DNA from: Paludibacteraceae bacterium
GTDB lineage: Bacteria > Bacteroidota > Bacteroidia > Bacteroidales > Paludibacteraceae
Assembly (NCBI GenBank): GCA_024399965.1
Contig: JAKSNJ010000003.1
Coordinates: 1 to 64,000 of the forward strand
Length of the DNA stretch: 64,000 bases
Direction of reading: 5' to 3'
Shown here piece by piece: positions 33,223 through 42,569 of the stretch. A program made the position numbers and the translations under genes. Numbering within the stretch: position 1 is the stretch's first letter; the number at the start of each line of letters is the position of its first letter. A model generated the notes under the pieces. The model ran no database searches, had not been told where the DNA came from, and worked only from the letters and a program-made list of their open reading frames with translations.

Positions 33223-34899
33223 ATGAAACTCATTTTACGACAATGTATTGCCCTTGCAGCCGCCTCCGTGATGAGCTGCTTTGTTTCCACCAACGCTTGT
33301 ACCAATTTTTTGGTAGGCAAACAAGCTTCCGCCGACGGTAGTGTGATGATTACCTACGCGATGGATAGTTACACCCACTACGGATACCTCAATTTCACTC
33401 CTGCAGCCGACCACCCCAAAGGCAGTATGCGTGCTATCGTAGAGGGCGACACCGGCAAGCCCCTTGGCGAGATTCCCGAAATGGAACACACCTATTCGGT
33501 GGTGGGGTATATGAACGAGCACCAACTGGCCGTGTTTGAGACCACTTGGGGCGGTCGTGAGGCCTGCTGGGACACGGTGGGCATTGACTATGTGAGTTTG
33601 ATGCAGATTGCTTTGGAGCGCTGCAAGACGGCTCGCGAGGCCATTGATTGTATGGTTGGTTTGGTTGCCCAATACGGCTATGCCAGCGAAGGAGAGTCTT
33701 TCTCCGTGGCCGATACCAACGAGGTTTGGCTGATGGACATGACCGGCAAGGGCGGCAAGGAGAAAGGTGCCGTGTGGGTGGCTACACGCATTCCCGATGA
33801 CTGCATCTCTGCCCACGCCAACCAAGCCCGTACCACTACCCTCCCCCTCAAAGGCAGCAAGTATGACAAGAAGAAGGGCTATTGCGTGAGCAAGGACGGT
33901 ACGGTGCTGTGGTCAAAAGATGTGATTAGTTTTGCACGCAATAACGGTTTCTACACCGGCGAAGACAGCCAATTCAGTTATGCTGCCGTATATAATCCTT
34001 ACGAGTTGTCGGGTTTGTATGTATGCGAGGCACGCGTTTGGTCTTTCTTCCGCCGTTTCAACGACGACATGGACCGCTATTTTGACTACGCCACCGGCAA
34101 GACATTCTTTGAGACAGGCGGTAAAGAAACCGGTGAACCGATGCCCCTGTATTTCAAGCCCAACCACAAAGTCGGTTTGCAAGAGTTGAAAGAGTGTATG
34201 CGCGACCAGTATGAAGGTACTCCTCTGGACATCACACAGGGTACGGCTGCCGGTCCGTGGCACAGCAAACTGCGCTATGGAGGACTGACGTTTAAGTTGG
34301 ACAGTGTGCCCTATTGGTACGAGCGCCCCACAGCCACACAACAAACAGCGTGCTCGTTTGTAGCACATATCCGTCCGCAGAAAGAGGGTATTTTCTGGTT
34401 TTCGGTAGATGATGCCGCCACCAGTTTATACGTACCTATGTACTGCCGTATAACCGCTATTCCCGAGTGCTACCGCTTCGGCAATGGCGACCTTTATACC
34501 TACTCGCCCACCTCGGCTTGGTGGACCTTTAACATCGTTGCCAACTGGGTATATACCAAGTATGCGCGTATGATAGAGGACCTGCGCAAGACGCGTGCCG
34601 TGTGGGAAGATAAGTTCAACAGCCAAATCAGCGTGATTGACGCCACTGTAGCCGATATGCCTGATAATCAGCGTCGCGACTTCCTTACCCGCTATTCGAT
34701 TGCACAAGCCGAAGAAAGTCATGCCGCATGGAAGGAGTTGGGTATTTATCTCTTTACCAAATACTTGGACGGCGTAGAGCGTCAGGAAGAAAACGGCACA
34801 TTCAAGCGCAACCAATGGGGACGCCCTGACAGTCCGAACCGCCTCTCCTATCCGGAACCCTATTTACGGACTATCTCAAGCGAAGTAACTCATGAATAA
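33223..34899 (+). CDS. C69-family dipeptidase, exported
   Basis: 558 aa from ATG 33223, just after the promoter. A signal peptide (MKLILRQCIALAAASVMSCF) runs to STNA, and Cys26 then opens the mature motif CTNFLVGKQASADGS. In C69 peptidases this Cys is the N-terminal nucleophile of an Ntn-hydrolase. Other conserved phrases are SVADTNEVWLMD and CISAHANQARTT. It probably cleaves dipeptides in the periplasm. The downstream gene is a cytosolic dipeptidase, and the two overlap by 8 bp, so peptide degradation is organised across two compartments. Confidence 0.93.
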   Translation: MKLILRQCIALAAASVMSCFVSTNACTNFLVGKQASADGSVMITYAMDSYTHYGYLNFTPAADHPKGSMRAIVEGDTGKPLGEIPEMEHTYSVVGYMNEHQLAVFETTWGGREACWDTVGIDYVSLMQIALERCKTAREAIDCMVGLVAQYGYASEGESFSVADTNEVWLMDMTGKGGKEKGAVWVATRIPDDCISAHANQARTTTLPLKGSKYDKKKGYCVSKDGTVLWSKDVISFARNNGFYTGEDSQFSYAAVYNPYELSGLYVCEARVWSFFRRFNDDMDRYFDYATGKTFFETGGKETGEPMPLYFKPNHKVGLQELKECMRDQYEGTPLDITQGTAAGPWHSKLRYGGLTFKLDSVPYWYERPTATQQTACSFVAHIRPQKEGIFWFSVDDAATSLYVPMYCRITAIPECYRFGNGDLYTYSPTSAWWTFNIVANWVYTKYARMIEDLRKTRAVWEDKFNSQISVIDATVADMPDNQRRDFLTRYSIAQAEESHAAWKELGIYLFTKYLDGVERQEENGTFKRNQWGRPDSPNRLSYPEPYLRTISSEVTHE

Positions 34900-36325
34900 G
34901 CAAGTTTTTGATATCTTTGACCAAATCTGTCAAGTCCCCCGTCCTTCCAAGCACGAGGAGCAGATTAGCGATTGGCTCGTTCAGTTTGCCAAGGAGCACA
35001 ACATTGAATGTGAACGTGACGAAGCAAACAATGTCTTCATGCGCGTGCCCGCGACGCCCGGGTGCGAAAATAAAGAAGGTGTTATCCTACAGGCGCACAT
35101 GGATATGGTGTGCGAGAAGAATAGCGATGTGCAGCACGACTTTATGCACGACCCCATCTCCTACTATATCGACGGCGATTTGATGAAAGCACACGGCACT
35201 ACCTTGGGAGCGGACGATGGTATAGGTATGAGTATGGCCCTCGCTATACTAACCGATCCTACCCTGAAGCACCCTGCATTGGAGGCACTCTTCACCGTGG
35301 ACGAAGAGACCGGTATGACCGGTGCCGAACATATAAAAGAGGGGTACTTACATGGTACCCGTTTAATTAACTTGGATAGCGAAGACGATGGGCAAATCTT
35401 CATCGGCTGCGCCGGAGGTATTGATACCACTGCCCTGATGCACTATACTCCGGTGGACTATGCACAATGCACGCACGATTATTTTGCGTTCCGCGTAGCC
35501 GTGAAAGGGTTAATAGGCGGACACTCAGGCGACGACATCAACAAGGGACGCGCCTGCGCCAATAAACTGATTGTCAATTTCCTGCACCAACTATCAACTT
35601 TCAACTATCAACTATCAACTATTCAAGGCGGTAACCTCCGCAACGCGATTGCTCGTGAGGCAGAGACCGTATTTGCAGTGCCGGCAGCGTACAAACACGA
35701 TGTCATTGCCGCCTTTAACGGGTATGTGGCTGAAGTAGAGAAGATGTTTGGTGCTGTTGAGCAGGAGATGCAAATGACGTTGGATTCTTGCCCAATGCCG
35801 GACACCTTTATTCCCGAGGACCAAGCCGCAGCCCTGATACAAGCTCTCTACGACTGTCCTCACGGCATGATAGCTATGTCTAAGGACCTGCCCGGACTGG
35901 TAGAAACCAGTACCAACTTGGCTTCTATCCGTATGAAAGACGGTTATATCGAGATTTGCACCAGTCAGCGTTCCTCTGTAGAGAAAGAGAAACATGCCAT
36001 CAAGGACCGCGTACACGCTGCCTTGGCTACCGCGTGCGATGTAGTAACACACGGAGACGGTTATCCGGGTTGGACACCTAATATGCAGTCGCCCCTGATG
36101 CAAACCGCTGCACAGGCCTACCGTGATCTCTATCAGGTGGAGCCCGAAGTGCTGGCATGTCATGCAGGACTGGAGTGCGGACTATTCCTTACCAAGTACC
36201 CGAAGATGGACATGATTTCAATCGGTCCTGATATGAAGGGGGTACATTCACCGCAGGAATATGTCAGCATCAGTAGCACCGACAGGTGTTACGACTGGGT
36301 GTGTCACATCTTGGAAATGTTATAA
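34892..36325 (+). CDS. pepD: Cytosolic non-specific dipeptidase (M20, PepD type)
   Basis: 477 aa. Zinc ligands of the di-metal M20 centre are recognisable: His and Asp in QAHMDMV, Asp in LGADDGIG, Glu-Glu in VDEETGMTG, Asp in LDSEDDGQ and His near the C-terminus in KGVHSPQEY. It hydrolyses dipeptides and Xaa-His peptides. In the dimerisation-domain region, residues about 232-245 (HQLSTFNYQLSTIQ) are encoded by five 7-bp repeats. The ATG overlaps the end of the C69 gene. A bidirectional terminator follows. Confidence 0.95.
   Translation: MNKQVFDIFDQICQVPRPSKHEEQISDWLVQFAKEHNIECERDEANNVFMRVPATPGCENKEGVILQAHMDMVCEKNSDVQHDFMHDPISYYIDGDLMKAHGTTLGADDGIGMSMALAILTDPTLKHPALEALFTVDEETGMTGAEHIKEGYLHGTRLINLDSEDDGQIFIGCAGGIDTTALMHYTPVDYAQCTHDYFAFRVAVKGLIGGHSGDDINKGRACANKLIVNFLHQLSTFNYQLSTIQGGNLRNAIAREAETVFAVPAAYKHDVIAAFNGYVAEVEKMFGAVEQEMQMTLDSCPMPDTFIPEDQAAALIQALYDCPHGMIAMSKDLPGLVETSTNLASIRMKDGYIEICTSQRSSVEKEKHAIKDRVHAALATACDVVTHGDGYPGWTPNMQSPLMQTAAQAYRDLYQVEPEVLACHAGLECGLFLTKYPKMDMISIGPDMKGVHSPQEYVSISSTDRCYDWVCHILEML
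35588..35622. repeat. 7-bp array inside pepD
   Basis: Five units: CAACTAT, CAACTTT, CAACTAT, CAACTAT, CAACTAT. Encodes the heptad-like peptide QLSTFNYQLST in frame. Confidence 0.9.
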
Positions 36326-36330
36326 AAAAC

Positions 36331-36355
36331 AGAAGCGTCCATCAAGGGCGCTTCT
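36331..36355. terminator. Bidirectional terminator between pepD and glycogen synthase
   Basis: Stem AGAAGCGTCC (36331-36340)/GGGCGCTTCT (36346-36355), 5-base loop, one G:T pair, A-run on the left and T-rich on the right. The stop codon of the minus-strand gene lies in the loop. Confidence 0.85.
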
Positions 36356-37847
36356 TTGTTAAGGCGATATGATACGCTTGTTCGTAGTACGGGAAGAAGT
36401 GTGTCCAATCGGCCTGTTGTCCCACCTTCATTGCCGCCTTGCGTAGGGCTGTCCGGCGTGTAGCCGGCAACGCGAGAAAGGTCTGAATCGTCTGCACGAT
36501 GGTTTGTACCACTTGGCTATAATTACTATCATTACGCTCTACTACCGTTACCGGTTGCATCGCTCCTGCCGTGGGCGGTTGCTGCCGATACCACGCACCA
36601 AAACCGCTGAGGGAGGTAGTAATCGTGGGTACACCAAATGCCACACTCTCCAGAGGCGTATATCCCCACGGCTCATAGTAACTGGGGAAGATACTGAGGT
36701 CCATGCCAATGAGCAGATCGTAGTAGGTCAGACGGAACGTAGGATTACTGCCATCCAAGTAGTATGGCAGGAAGATGATGCTCGTAGTATCAATGCGCAC
36801 AACGGGGTGCTCCAAATAGGGTACTAACACGCAACCGATGACATGCCGTTTATCGCCGTCGGCACGCCTTACTGCTGCCAACTGGCGCATACTGTCCAAA
36901 TAAACATCTATCCCCTTGTTTTTCCACTCCTGCCGACCGGATATGCAGATATAGCACGCGTCGTCTTCTACCGTTTCTCGGAGGTATTTCTCCGCCAACT
37001 GGTGCAAGGCACGACGGGCCACCTGACGTTTGGCGGTAAAGGACTTACCCTGTGGCACAAAGCCCTGTTCAAATCCGTTGGGTGTAACGATATCTACTGG
37101 TTTATCCAATAACTGTTGGCACTCGCGTGCCGTGATGTCGCTGACGGTGGTAAAGCAGTCTGCCACCCAAGCGGCCTGTTTTTCCACCGAGTGCTTGCTC
37201 ACCATGCCCAATTCGTCCGCCATCTGGTCGCCATGGTAGCCCTCAAAATAGTCATATAGGGGTTTGCCGTTGCCGGCTATGGAACGACCAATGCCGGTGG
37301 CGTGGGTGGTGAACATGGTACGTACTGACGGGCAATAACTGCGCAAGTAGAACAGCATAAATGCTGTTTGCCACTCGTTGGCATGTGCCACGACTTTGGC
37401 TTTCGTTTTGGTCAGTGTTTTTGTCATTGCCTCTACCAACTGACCGGCGGCATAGCCGAACATGCAACTGTCATCGTAGTCGCCATAGGCGGCATGACTC
37501 TTGACACCAAAATGCTCCCACGCCCAACCGTAGATAGCGTTTTTCTGTTCCCACAGATGCTGCCACGTGAGGAGGATAGCAATCGGTTCACCGGGCACTT
37601 GCCAACGGCCGATACGGCAGGTGGTAGGTGGTAGGTTGTAGGTGGTAAGTGATAATTTACTCCACAAAGACGCATCTTCCTTAAAGAAGAGATTGGAGTG
37701 CGCACCAAAGTCAGGACCGATAAAGAAAACGTGGTCTTTCCACTTTTTCTGCATAGAGGCGGCACGTGTGGAGAGTACGGCATAGATACCGCCCACTTTG
37801 TTGCACACCTCCCAACTGGATTCAAAGATATAGTCAGGTTGTTGCAT
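36342..37847 (-). CDS. Glycogen/starch synthase, GT3 type
   Basis: 501 aa. The opening YIFESSWEVCNKVGGIYAVLSTRA and the acceptor-site region AHANEWQTAF, then FTTHATGIGRS, match GT3 (animal/fungal type) glycogen synthases, which in Bacteroidales replace the GT5 enzyme. The C-lobe has YYEPWGYTPLESVAFGVPTITT with the E-x(7)-E pair of GT-B retaining enzymes. It polymerises glucose from UDP- or ADP-glucose. A four-unit 7-bp minisatellite encodes LTTYNLPPTTC at about residue 66, an in-frame insertion in a loop of the N-lobe. It starts one base after the PKD lipoprotein stop and ends the four-gene operon. Confidence 0.9.
   Translation of the reverse strand: MQQPDYIFESSWEVCNKVGGIYAVLSTRAASMQKKWKDHVFFIGPDFGAHSNLFFKEDASLWSKLSLTTYNLPPTTCRIGRWQVPGEPIAILLTWQHLWEQKNAIYGWAWEHFGVKSHAAYGDYDDSCMFGYAAGQLVEAMTKTLTKTKAKVVAHANEWQTAFMLFYLRSYCPSVRTMFTTHATGIGRSIAGNGKPLYDYFEGYHGDQMADELGMVSKHSVEKQAAWVADCFTTVSDITARECQQLLDKPVDIVTPNGFEQGFVPQGKSFTAKRQVARRALHQLAEKYLRETVEDDACYICISGRQEWKNKGIDVYLDSMRQLAAVRRADGDKRHVIGCVLVPYLEHPVVRIDTTSIIFLPYYLDGSNPTFRLTYYDLLIGMDLSIFPSYYEPWGYTPLESVAFGVPTITTSLSGFGAWYRQQPPTAGAMQPVTVVERNDSNYSQVVQTIVQTIQTFLALPATRRTALRKAAMKVGQQADWTHFFPYYEQAYHIALTKKRP
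37620..37654. repeat. 7-bp minisatellite inside the glycogen synthase gene
   Basis: Units GGTGGTA, GGTGGTA, GGTTGTA, GGTGGTA, AGTGATA: the same word as the intergenic arrays at 29276 and 57817, here in coding sequence. Confidence 0.9.
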
Positions 37848-37848
37848 G

Positions 37849-38910
37849 TTAATGTTTGCTCAGATTAACGGATAAACAGGTTACGTCGGAACAGGTATTG
37901 ACGGTGTCGGGCACAAACGCTTCTTGGTTATCACGCGTTTGCAGCAGTCGGGCACAAAAGACGCCCTCGGGCGTCGCCCAATAGAGGCGGTTGCCTGCCA
38001 CATCGACCTTGATTGCCTGTACGGGATTGGTAACTAATTGGCGCAGATATTGACCGGTGATGGCACTGACCCATAGCCCCTCGTGGTTGTAGCCGTAGAG
38101 TTTACCCATCAGGCGGTCCGGCTGGAAGCCGACAAGGGTCTTGCCCATCCGCTGCCCCACTTTCTTTACCGTAAAGGTGCTGTCGCCATATACGAACACC
38201 GTATCCTGCTCCTGCTTGAGAAGGGTGATATTTGTATCTAAGGCGGTGGGCTCCACTTCGGCATAGACACGTTGTCCCAACACGGTGAAGAAATGCTGTT
38301 CGTAGGGTTGTTCGGCACGCGTCATCAGTACCGACGGGCCTTGTGAGGGCGTTACCTCTATCACCTTCTGCAAGTTAAAGGTCTTCTCACCCAATTGCAA
38401 TGTCAGTTGAACGGTTTGCGCTCCGGCATGGGGGAAATAGACCAGCATGGAGGCGGAATTCATATCTGCTCCCTGTAGCACGACTGCCGAAGAGGGCAAG
38501 GACCACTCATAAGCCGTTGCGTGCTTCCACGGGTTATACACGTCGGCTTGCAGGGTGACGGGGACATAGGTGCATACGGAGTCGCTACTGACGGCTATAG
38601 CAGGTATGGTATCCCCCACCGTTATTTGGTGCGTGCAAACGCGTTTCTCCACCTTATTGCGCATCACTTGCAGAGTAACGGTGTAGGTGCCCGGCTTTTT
38701 GAAGATGTGCGTAGGGCTGTTCGTTTCCGAAGTGGCATTATCGCCAAAGGTCCAGAAAAAGTCGTCAGCACCTGTACTCTTGTTGGAGAACGTAACCGGT
38801 TCTCCGGCACGGGGCACAGCGGGGGTACAGGTAAAATCACAAGTCAGTTGCTTACAACCAACCAAGCTCAGCGAGCCAAGTATCCACAGTACGAATTTGT
38901 TGATTTTCAT
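37849..38910 (-). CDS. PKD-domain lipoprotein
   Basis: 353 aa from ATG 38910 (MKINKFVLWILGSLSLVGC; lipobox Cys19). Residues about 22-100 form a PKD-type beta domain (FTCTPAVPRAGEPVTFSNKS, FFWTFGDNAT, PTHIFKKPGTYTVTLQV). A second Ig-like segment follows (about 105-190). The C-terminal half (FVYGDSTFTVKKV, GLWVSAITGQYL, NRLYWATPEGVF) looks like a small beta-propeller. It is probably an outer-membrane-anchored binding protein. The ATG lies 59 bp inside the 3' end of miaA, and the next gene starts one base after its stop. Confidence 0.88.
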   Translation of the reverse strand: MKINKFVLWILGSLSLVGCKQLTCDFTCTPAVPRAGEPVTFSNKSTGADDFFWTFGDNATSETNSPTHIFKKPGTYTVTLQVMRNKVEKRVCTHQITVGDTIPAIAVSSDSVCTYVPVTLQADVYNPWKHATAYEWSLPSSAVVLQGADMNSASMLVYFPHAGAQTVQLTLQLGEKTFNLQKVIEVTPSQGPSVLMTRAEQPYEQHFFTVLGQRVYAEVEPTALDTNITLLKQEQDTVFVYGDSTFTVKKVGQRMGKTLVGFQPDRLMGKLYGYNHEGLWVSAITGQYLRQLVTNPVQAIKVDVAGNRLYWATPEGVFCARLLQTRDNQEAFVPDTVNTCSDVTCLSVNLSKH

Positions 38911-39787
38911 TTTGTTCACCATCCAGCCAATGTATATCGGCATTGTTTCTATACCAAGTCATTTGCCGTTTGGCATAATGACGTGTGTTTTGTTGTATCT
39001 GTTGTATTGCCTCTTCGCGCGTTGTCTCGCCCCGAAAATAGGCAAATAGTTCTTTATATCCCACCGTGTTCAAACCATTGGGCACGGGTTCTTGCCAAAC
39101 AGCGCGTGCTTCCTGCTCCAGTCCGGCGGCCATCATCTGCTCTACACGCCGATTGATACGGTCGTACAGTTGTTCGCGGTTGCGTTGCACGCCCACCATC
39201 AGCACCTCAAATGGGCGTTTGCGCTCCGTTCCCGTGCGAAAACCCGAATACGGTTGACCGGCAGCCATGCTGACCTCTATGCAGTGCATCAATCGCTGTG
39301 GATTGGCTTGGTCCACCTCCTGCCAGTAGGTCGGGTCCAATGCCTGCACCTGTTCCTGCAACGCGGTCAATCCTCCCTGCTGATATAACTGCCTGACCTG
39401 ATCACGCACCTGCTCCGAGACGGCCGGTATATCGTCCAGCCCTTTGCATACGGCATCTATGTACAGCATACTGCCACCACTCAAAATAGCCGTTATCGGG
39501 TGCGTTTTCGTTGCAGGCGGCAAGGTGGCGATTAGGTCCAAACAGTCGCGTTCAAATTCGCCGGCGTTGTATGTTTCGTTCAGGGCTTTTGTTCCTACGA
39601 AGTAGTGCTTGGCACGTGCCTGTTCCTCCGCCGTAGGGGCTGCCGTACCGATGGGTATCTCCCTATATATCTGTCGGCTGTCGGCATTGAGAATGGGGCA
39701 ATCGTAATGCGCTGCCAAACGCAGCGTCAGTTCCGTTTTGCCCACCCCCGTCGGACCAGTTATGACCAGTAGTGTCTGTGTCGGCAT
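38852..39787 (-). CDS. miaA: tRNA dimethylallyltransferase
   Basis: 311 aa from ATG 39787 ([20 protein letters not shown]); the P-loop GPTGVGKT follows at once, so the longer frame upstream is not coding. Other signatures: LNADSRQIYR (substrate Asp), IGTAAPT and the C-terminal YAKRQMTWYRN. It prenylates A37 of tRNAs reading UNN codons. The last 20 codons overlap the PKD lipoprotein start region. Confidence 0.97.
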   Translation of the reverse strand: MPTQTLLVITGPTGVGKTELTLRLAAHYDCPILNADSRQIYREIPIGTAAPTAEEQARAKHYFVGTKALNETYNAGEFERDCLDLIATLPPATKTHPITAILSGGSMLYIDAVCKGLDDIPAVSEQVRDQVRQLYQQGGLTALQEQVQALDPTYWQEVDQANPQRLMHCIEVSMAAGQPYSGFRTGTERKRPFEVLMVGVQRNREQLYDRINRRVEQMMAAGLEQEARAVWQEPVPNGLNTVGYKELFAYFRGETTREEAIQQIQQNTRHYAKRQMTWYRNNADIHWLDGEQNENQQIRTVDTWLAELGWL

Positions 39788-39827
39788 CTTGTGTGCTGAA
39801 GTTCTAATCTGCTGCAGTTCTAAACTG

Positions 39828-40382
39828 TTAGAACATGGACCCGTCGTCAAAACTGAGGTCTTGGAATCCCTCCATGTCAAGGTCTTCGGCATCGTATTGG
39901 CTGTCGCCATAGAAGTCCTCACCGCTTTCCCAATCGGCTTTTCCGTCTTTGCCTACAATCCCCTGCAAGGGGTCTTCCGTTTGCAACTGTTTAGGGGCTT
40001 TGCCTTTCTTTTCTACGACCTTGACGCCCTCCATCGTACCGGGCAGTATTTCCCGAAGCGAGCCGAAGAAATAGCGCTCAAACATGGGGTCAAAGATATA
40101 GATAAGCCGTTGTCCCTGCTCCTCGATGAGGTCGCTCAGGCGCGTCTGCTCCATAGTCATGTTGTCGTAGTCAAAGTTGCTGTCCATCTCGACCAGCGTT
40201 ACTTCCTGTTCTTTTTCCCAACGGTCGTTGCACATAAAGAACGATGTCATTTGGTCATCGGGGTACTTAACGGCTGCTAAGATGGCATGGTGCAAATCCA
40301 AGAAAGTAGCTTCAGGATCGGCTTGCAAACTCAAGCGAAAATCCTCACCTTCGTCACACGAAAACGTAATTTTGTAAATCAT
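39828..40382 (-). CDS. pRiA4b ORF-3-like protein
   Basis: 184 aa from ATG 40382 (MIYKITFSCDEGEDFRLSLQ). The pattern EATFLDLHHAIL, then DDQMTSFFMCNDRWEKEQEV, matches the plasmid pRiA4b ORF-3/IS1096-ORF3 family, a small alpha/beta domain widespread in Bacteroidetes chromosomes and of unknown function. The C-terminal third is acidic and probably disordered (EDFYGDSQYDAEDLDMEG). It heads the operon with miaA, which begins 40 bp later. No mobile element is nearby, despite the family name. Confidence 0.88.
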   Translation of the reverse strand: MIYKITFSCDEGEDFRLSLQADPEATFLDLHHAILAAVKYPDDQMTSFFMCNDRWEKEQEVTLVEMDSNFDYDNMTMEQTRLSDLIEEQGQRLIYIFDPMFERYFFGSLREILPGTMEGVKVVEKKGKAPKQLQTEDPLQGIVGKDGKADWESGEDFYGDSQYDAEDLDMEGFQDLSFDDGSMF

Positions 40383-40421
40383 ATTGCCAATTTTTAACAA
40401 GAACTTTAATTTTGGACACTG

Positions 40422-40453
40422 CAAAGGTACAAAAAAAAATTGATACCTGCAAA
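40422..40453 (-). promoter_or_regulatory. Promoter of the ORF-3-like/miaA/PKD/GT3 operon
   Basis: Minus strand: TTTG (40450-40453), 20-nt spacer with a long T-tract, TACCTTTG (40422-40429). Confidence 0.85.
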
Positions 40454-40475
40454 TTTTTTTTCAGTTTAGACCCTT

Positions 40476-40684
40476 TTATCGTTCGTCTATCTCGACACCA
40501 ACGATATACGAACGATGAACGAACGATGAACGGAGGATGAATTTTGGGTGTTTTTTGGGGGCAAAAATTTTGGTTTTGGCAGTGATTGAGTGGTCGCGAT
40601 GTGGTCACGAAATACACAGGCACTTTGCTCGCCCCTTTTTTAGCCGTATTGCCGCCCATCGACTATGTTATGTTGCAAACAGGG
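40476..40684 (+). repeat. Dispersed repeat element, copy B
   Basis: Plus-strand orientation, opposite to copy A. It shares TTATCGTTCGTCTATCTCG, three 11-bp iterons, the core around GTGGTCGCGATGTGGTCAC, and the end GTTATGTTGCAAACAGG. It lacks the extra 11-bp duplication of copy A. Flanks: the operon promoter at 40422-40453 on one side and a terminator at 40740-40765 on the other. Confidence 0.85.
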
Positions 40685-40739
40685 GCAGACAGGGGAGAAT
40701 TTATCAGTTTTTTCAGTTTTTTTAATTTACCAAACAAAA

Positions 40740-40765
40740 CAAGAGGAGATTTTAGTCTCCTCTTG
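40740..40765 (-). terminator. Intrinsic terminator of the 11-residue-repeat gene
   Basis: Perfect 10-bp stem CAAGAGGAGA/TCTCCTCTTG with a 6-base loop. On the minus strand it is followed by TTTTGTTTGG. Confidence 0.9.
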
Positions 40766-40816
40766 CTGATGTTAACATCACTTTCTTGCAAGTTATATAA
40801 TATCAATCATAGATTT

Positions 40817-41158
40817 TTATGGATGAACTCCCTCAAAACTATCCACAATTTTAATCTTGACATCTTCAAAGCTATCTACTATTTTAACTTTCACATCTTC
40901 AAAAGCATCAACTATCTTAACTTTGCCACATGTGTTCTCAAACGAATCTACAATGCGAATATCTGCATCCTCGAATGAGCTGACAATTTTAACCTTAATG
41001 TCCTCAAAGGAATCCACAATCTTTACTTTTCCATATAGTGGATAAGACTTTCCATCTTTGGTAATGGTGCAAGTCGTTTTGTCGATTGTGATTTTATCAT
41101 TTGCCAACAATGGTACTGTTAGTAATGATGCAATATATATTACCAATCTATAATTCAT
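40817..41158 (-). CDS. Exported protein of tandem 11-residue repeats
   Basis: 113 aa. A signal peptide (MNYRLVIYIASLLTVPLLAN) and a short strand pair (ITIDKTTCTITKDGKSYPLYG) are followed by six copies of an 11-residue unit of the form KVKIVDSFEDV: hydrophobic at alternate positions 2, 4 and 5, acidic at the end. The third copy has a two-residue insertion with Cys. The alternation predicts one turn per unit of a small beta-solenoid, or an amyloid-like stack. A comparable style of repeat is known from DUF6150-type Bacteroidetes proteins, though the unit differs. It starts 14 bp after the larger exported gene and is likely co-expressed with it. Confidence 0.85.
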   Translation of the reverse strand: MNYRLVIYIASLLTVPLLANDKITIDKTTCTITKDGKSYPLYGKVKIVDSFEDIKVKIVSSFEDADIRIVDSFENTCGKVKIVDAFEDVKVKIVDSFEDVKIKIVDSFEGVHP

Positions 41159-41172
41159 TTAATACGATAAAC

Positions 41173-42522
41173 TTAATCAAGCATAGTATAGTTGAAGAAA
41201 CTATTATTTGTCGGATTGACTTGAATATGCCAAATACCTTTTTGCTCATTATTAAATTTTAATATCATTAAATCTACTTTTTGTTTCTTTGCTTTTTTGT
41301 TGTTGGCTAAAACATTGTTAGCAGCTTGGATGATATAGGAACTATATTCTTGAGGCATTATTGCTTTTTTATCTGCCATTTTCCAAGTGTCTTTACTTCT
41401 GACCACATCAAATGATAATCTTTCTATATTGACATCAATCGAAGTGCTCATCCATTGTCCAACTGCGCACTTGCGTTTTGTTGTCGGTTCTGTGACATAA
41501 GCATCTTGTATAATTCCTTCTCGCATTAAATTCAAGATGTAGGATATAATTGTATCTTTTTCTTCCTCAGGAGCATCAACAAACAATTCACTTTCTAATG
41601 GGAAGTCAGCATATAATTTCGTTTGCTCGTCTGTACTTGATAACTCGGAATATTGTATTAATGAATTATATTGTCCTGTTTCTATTTTATTAGCATAACG
41701 GATTTCTTCTATCTTTCTAAATAATTTGGATATAGAATCTGATGCTGCGCGATTGGCTATGTCAAGACGTTGTGGCTTTAGATTGGCGACAAATTCATTG
41801 TAAATTTTTTCTTCTTTCGCTTTTCGTGCGATTTCCTCCAATCTTGCTTTTTCTGCAAAATAGGCAATATATTCTTTTTCAGATACTTCTTCTATTCCTG
41901 CTGAGATTGAAATGAAATCTGCCAACTCGTTCACAAAAACTTGTTTAGAAGTACTCCATAAACCATATGTAGCAATACGCCCTTTGCCCTTTATCCAATA
42001 AGAATACTCTGTTACTATTTTTGTTTCTTTACCATTGACTATTTTTACTGACTTAAGCATTTTTATTGCTTTGTCGACTATGTTTTCTCCATTATTTAGT
42101 TGATATGATATATATACCCAACTTGATGTACAATCATATCTTTCTCCTTTCTCGAATTCTATCCAAGCACTCTTAGAAGAAGGCAATGCCAATAATGTAA
42201 GATGATCGTTATATCTTGTTTTTCCTATAAGATTATTATTATAGATTTGTCCAAAACTAGTTATCTCTCCATCGGATACTGTATATCCATATGAAATGAC
42301 TGCTGTGATTGTCGAGTTTTTTGACCACATTGTAGTTGTTTGTCTTAAGACTTTGTCCCAACCAGAGTAGTCTAAAGATATTGTTCTTTCATAAGAAAGT
42401 TGCTGATCAGGAAACATGATATACCTATAATCCTTGTTATATTCAAAGAAATAATCGGTTACACGATCTTGTGCCATTAAATTTGATGCTACCACAAGTA
42501 ATAATAAAAATGCTTTTTTCAT
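41173..42522 (-). CDS. Exported protein of unknown function
   Basis: 449 aa from ATG 42522 (MKKAFLLLLVVASNLMAQ). The N-terminal half is a beta-rich domain (YRYIMFPDQQLSYERTISLD, ISYGYTVSDGEITSFGQIY). A helical, charged middle (about 235-310; KEYIAYFAEKARLEEIARKAKEEK) may be a coiled coil, and a second beta-rich domain closes the protein. I recognise no family. The gene is noticeably AT-richer than its surroundings. A candidate structured RNA with a terminator lies directly upstream, so expression may depend on read-through of that terminator. Confidence 0.85.
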   Translation of the reverse strand: MKKAFLLLLVVASNLMAQDRVTDYFFEYNKDYRYIMFPDQQLSYERTISLDYSGWDKVLRQTTTMWSKNSTITAVISYGYTVSDGEITSFGQIYNNNLIGKTRYNDHLTLLALPSSKSAWIEFEKGERYDCTSSWVYISYQLNNGENIVDKAIKMLKSVKIVNGKETKIVTEYSYWIKGKGRIATYGLWSTSKQVFVNELADFISISAGIEEVSEKEYIAYFAEKARLEEIARKAKEEKIYNEFVANLKPQRLDIANRAASDSISKLFRKIEEIRYANKIETGQYNSLIQYSELSSTDEQTKLYADFPLESELFVDAPEEEKDTIISYILNLMREGIIQDAYVTEPTTKRKCAVGQWMSTSIDVNIERLSFDVVRSKDTWKMADKKAIMPQEYSSYIIQAANNVLANNKKAKKQKVDLMILKFNNEQKGIWHIQVNPTNNSFFNYTMLD

Positions 42523-42569
42523 TTCAGTTACAATTATTTTTTTTTGCCTGTGAATTCCGCCAAGCATGG

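Noticed and set aside
39828..40382. Mobile-element gene, because of the pRiA4b ORF-3/IS1096 family name
   Set aside because: No transposase, terminal inverted repeats or target duplication nearby. The gene is first in a housekeeping operon with miaA.
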